Below the pieces are notes generated by a model, which saw nothing but the letters and a program-made list of their open reading frames with translations, did not search any database and was not told the origin of the DNA. The position numbers and the translations under genes are program-made. Of a stretch of 64,000 nucleotides of DNA, positions 61,815-64,000 are shown piece by piece; within the stretch, counting starts at the first letter, position 1; every line of letters begins with the position of its first letter. The stretch is from Ruminiclostridium papyrosolvens DSM 2782. GTDB lineage: Bacteria > Bacillota > Clostridia > Acetivibrionales > DSM-1351. Location of the stretch: positions 3,649,001-3,713,000 of the forward strand of contig NZ_CP119677.1 of assembly GCF_029318685.1 (NCBI RefSeq), written 5' to 3'.

Positions 61815-63761
61815 CTATACGGCTGTCTTATTACTTTTCCTTTTTCGTACAAACCTGACTATACCTAGAACAGCAGCAGATATAACAGCAACTGCTGCAA
61901 ATACAAGCAAATATAACTTTACTGCTATACTGTTGGGATTACCCAAAATTGCCCCCAGACTGTTTGTGTTATCAATAATTTTTCGTCCGTGTAAGGTATT
62001 ATAATAATATGGTATTTGGGGTACACCCTCAACTTTTGGAAAGGATTGTAGATATCTGGCAGTTGCCAGCCATTCCTTTAGCTCGGTGGTATGTCCCCCT
62101 GAATTAGTGTAAATAATACGAGAATTAAAATTCTTAATGGGCTTACCGTCCCTTGTTTTAGGTATTATGGGCAGAAGTCCGAAAGACCTGTCACCCACAG
62201 TAGAGAGCATTTGTGCATTATATAAACCGCTTACTACCCTATATAGTTTTTTATCATTGATTTTTTCTTTTGTTCCGTCATGCTTTTGCAGGTAAGCTTC
62301 TGTAACCCTATTGAGCATCATTCTGTTAGGATTAAAGGTGTAGCTGATGCCTGACATATACAGTTGAGCATAACTCAGCATAGGAGATATGGAGGCATCC
62401 AGTTCACATAAATTTTTCAGTTCTTTTCCAGTAAGATACACTGATATAAGGGGATAGCCGGATATGTCATCAGGACCAATTCCAAGGCAGCTTGAAATAA
62501 AAGCATCCTGTACGGTTATTTCACCCTCTACAAAAGAGCCTCTAATTGTTCCCACAGGTGCAATAGCAACAGCTACAGGTTCGTAGGCTCCCCCCTCCGC
62601 CTGCTTGACGGAATAAATATATCCGTCGGAAATAAGGTTCCCCAAGGTATCCTCTTGCAGTTTTTTTCCTATTTGGTCAGTAGCAATGAAACTAAAAGGA
62701 GACTTGCACAAAACTTCATCAAATTGCAAGTCAAAATAATTAAGATATTTTTGCTGAACCATATCCTTGAATTTGCTTATGGTTTGGGAAATTTCTATGT
62801 TCTCATTAATTGATTGGTCAATATTCTTCAAATGGTAATCCTTTAGCGACCATCCTTTGCCGGAAGTCTGAACAAGTTCAATAACTCCCAGATTATTTCC
62901 ATATTCGCCACAGGAACCGATTACAGTATTTCCATGTATAATAGGCTTTTGTAAAAGGGTATGTGTGTGTCCGCTTATTATAACATTAATTTCAGGAACC
63001 TTCTTTGCAAGTATTTCATCCTCTGATTTTGAAGACTTTTCCCATGTACCTGAGTGAGAAAGGCATACTATAAGGTCTACGCCCTCCTGTTTGAGCTTTT
63101 TTACCACTTTTTTTGAACTCTCAACAATATTATCAAAGGTAATCTCCGAGGCTGTTCTGCAACTGTCAGCGTCCCTTCCCATAAGGCCGAATATACCAAT
63201 CCTGATTCCTCCTTTGTTGAGAATAGTATATTCTTTCACTCCATATGCTTTCATTGCCTGCTGCAGCTCATAGGAGGATTTATTCATTTTTTTCACATCC
63301 GGAAATTCAATATTCGAGGTGACTATCTGAGGAAGTTTGTCACCACTGTTTTTTGCAGCATACAAATGACCGGACAGACCGGTATCTTTAAATTCAAATT
63401 CATGATTGCCAAATGTGGTTACATCATAACCCATTTGCCCCATAATTCTAAGCTCCGGTGCATCTGTTGAAAACAATGATTGAAATAAATCTCCCATTGA
63501 ATAGTCTCCGGCATCTACCAGAACTGTATTTTTGCTGTCCGCTTTTTCCTTGTCAATTGCCGTTTTCAGTCTTGAATATCCCCCTGTCCAGACAGTGTTG
63601 CCGTTATATTCTCCCTTGTTTGGAAGCAGGTGATCATGTATGTCATGAGTAAATAGAATTTTTATTTCCCTTGCCTCCTGATATGCAAATGTTTTTGAAA
63701 ATACTGAAATAATAATTATTATGATTGTTATTGCAAATAAAGCCAGAATTTTATACCTCAT
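61815..63761 (-). CDS. Membrane-anchored 5'-nucleotidase/UshA-like metallophosphatase
   Basis: A protein of 648 residues. ATG 63761 has GGGGAG 8-9 nt upstream. N-terminal signal/anchor (about 5-25) and C-terminal helix (about 618-640: LYLLVFAAVAVISAAVLGIV) with RKRK. Metallophosphoesterase motifs in order: FTHDIHDH, DAGDYSMG, FGNHEFEF, LSHSGTW, ISGHTHT; then the 5'-nucleotidase C-terminal domain (about 340-560). It would hydrolyse nucleotides or cyclic 2',3'-phosphates outside the membrane. The first motif has D-I-H in place of the usual D-x-H-G, which is tolerated. Confidence 0.9.
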   Translation of the reverse strand: MRYKILALFAITIIIIIISVFSKTFAYQEAREIKILFTHDIHDHLLPNKGEYNGNTVWTGGYSRLKTAIDKEKADSKNTVLVDAGDYSMGDLFQSLFSTDAPELRIMGQMGYDVTTFGNHEFEFKDTGLSGHLYAAKNSGDKLPQIVTSNIEFPDVKKMNKSSYELQQAMKAYGVKEYTILNKGGIRIGIFGLMGRDADSCRTASEITFDNIVESSKKVVKKLKQEGVDLIVCLSHSGTWEKSSKSEDEILAKKVPEINVIISGHTHTLLQKPIIHGNTVIGSCGEYGNNLGVIELVQTSGKGWSLKDYHLKNIDQSINENIEISQTISKFKDMVQQKYLNYFDLQFDEVLCKSPFSFIATDQIGKKLQEDTLGNLISDGYIYSVKQAEGGAYEPVAVAIAPVGTIRGSFVEGEITVQDAFISSCLGIGPDDISGYPLISVYLTGKELKNLCELDASISPMLSYAQLYMSGISYTFNPNRMMLNRVTEAYLQKHDGTKEKINDKKLYRVVSGLYNAQMLSTVGDRSFGLLPIIPKTRDGKPIKNFNSRIIYTNSGGHTTELKEWLATARYLQSFPKVEGVPQIPYYYNTLHGRKIIDNTNSLGAILGNPNSIAVKLYLLVFAAVAVISAAVLGIVRFVRKRKSNKTAV

Positions 63762-63888
63762 TATTTTATCTCCCCTGTTCAATAAGCTATACTGCTACTT
63801 ATTCATGCACTTAGCAGTTTATGCATTTTATATGTGTTTTTGATATACTCTAGATATTATACTAAAAACAGAGGAGGTTTTGTAATAT

Positions 63889-64000
63889 ATGTATAAATTT
63901 ACAGATAAAACCATAATTGTAACAGGTGCAGGTCAGGGTATCGGAAGAGCAATATCAAGAAAATTTGCCCAAGAAGGGGCTAAAGTTGTAATCGCAGATA
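63889..64000 (+). CDS. Short-chain dehydrogenase/reductase, N-terminus only
   Basis: ATG 63889 follows GAGGAGG. The visible 37 residues, [20 protein letters not shown] and beyond, hold the NAD(P)-binding T-G-x3-G-x-G motif. The rest lies beyond the window, so substrate cannot be inferred. It is divergent from the nucleotidase gene. Confidence 0.85.
   Translation, partial: MYKFTDKTIIVTGAGQGIGRAISRKFAQEGAKVVIAD

Noticed and set aside
63838-63872. Promoter for the SDR gene (TTGATA ... TATACT)
   Set aside because: Spacing between the boxes is about 12-13 bp, too short for a standard promoter; not listed as a feature.

Overview
The window reads as a chromosomal segment of a low-GC, anaerobic, spore-forming member of the Bacillota, class Clostridia. 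This rests on strong GGAGG-type ribosome binding sites, a glmS ribozyme, a CIRCE-controlled groESL locus, a cdaA-cdaR-glmM cell-envelope cluster, a c-di-GMP-I riboswitch, a valine T-box, a Spo0E-like protein and a CooT/DUF3842 pair. A genus near Ruminiclostridium/Clostridium cluster III is an inference from overall gene content, not a measured placement.

Layout. (1) 1-4.2 kb: a secreted 'stalk-domain' protein and a Sel1-repeat membrane protein (cut by the window edge) run leftward. Their leader holds a c-di-GMP-I riboswitch plus terminator, but a 1950-bp insertion sequence with a perfect 8-bp target duplication now sits between switch and genes. (2) 4.3-23.2 kb: an accessory island bracketed by two direct copies of a ~300-bp hairpin-centred intergenic repeat. 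Its left part looks like a degraded plasmid/ICE replicon: RHH regulator with a palindromic operator, an AT-rich palindrome-flanked gap, a CHC2-type zinc protein, a DinG/XPD-like Fe-S helicase, an HNH-repeat protein and small hypotheticals. Its right part is an eight-gene leftward type I restriction-modification operon (hsdM, small acidic ORF, hsdS, hypothetical, VRR-NUC/CFI-box protein, hsdR, YgjP-like metallopeptidase, PD-(D/E)XK-like protein). (3) 23.2-28.3 kb: an arginase-fold-like protein, a heat-shock promoter with CIRCE driving a CmpB-like membrane protein plus groES-groEL, an Hsp20 gene, and a Spo0E-like gene overlapped by a tiny membrane-protein gene. (4) 28.6-29.4 kb: the third repeat copy and a G-quadruplex-prone non-coding stretch. 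(5) 29.4-46.3 kb: housekeeping genes all on the minus strand: glmS (ribozyme), glmM, an FAD dehydrogenase, cdaR, cdaA, a 33-residue membrane peptide, nadE, a class V aminotransferase, valS (T-box), and an envelope-type set (AI-2E permease, YtxH-like, PRC-barrel). (6) 46.4-64 kb: DUF1015, a heterodimeric ABC exporter with its MarR regulator, a TPR protein, DUF3842/CooT, two further ABC exporter systems (one with PadR/DUF2812 and a very clear 20-bp inverted-repeat operator), mannose-6-phosphate isomerase, a small MITE-like element, an UshA-like nucleotidase and the start of an SDR gene.

How genes work together: glmS, glmM, cdaA and cdaR link amino-sugar supply for peptidoglycan to c-di-AMP signalling; manA adds hexose-phosphate metabolism; CIRCE links GroESL to HrcA-type heat control; the exporters are each packaged with their own regulator. 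The most unusual points are the IS separating a riboswitch from its genes, the three-copy repeat whose hairpin core is inverted in one copy, the nuclease-rich type I R-M operon, the CmpB gene leading the groESL operon, and the hairpin that covers the ribosome binding site after valS. No tRNA, rRNA or CRISPR array was seen.
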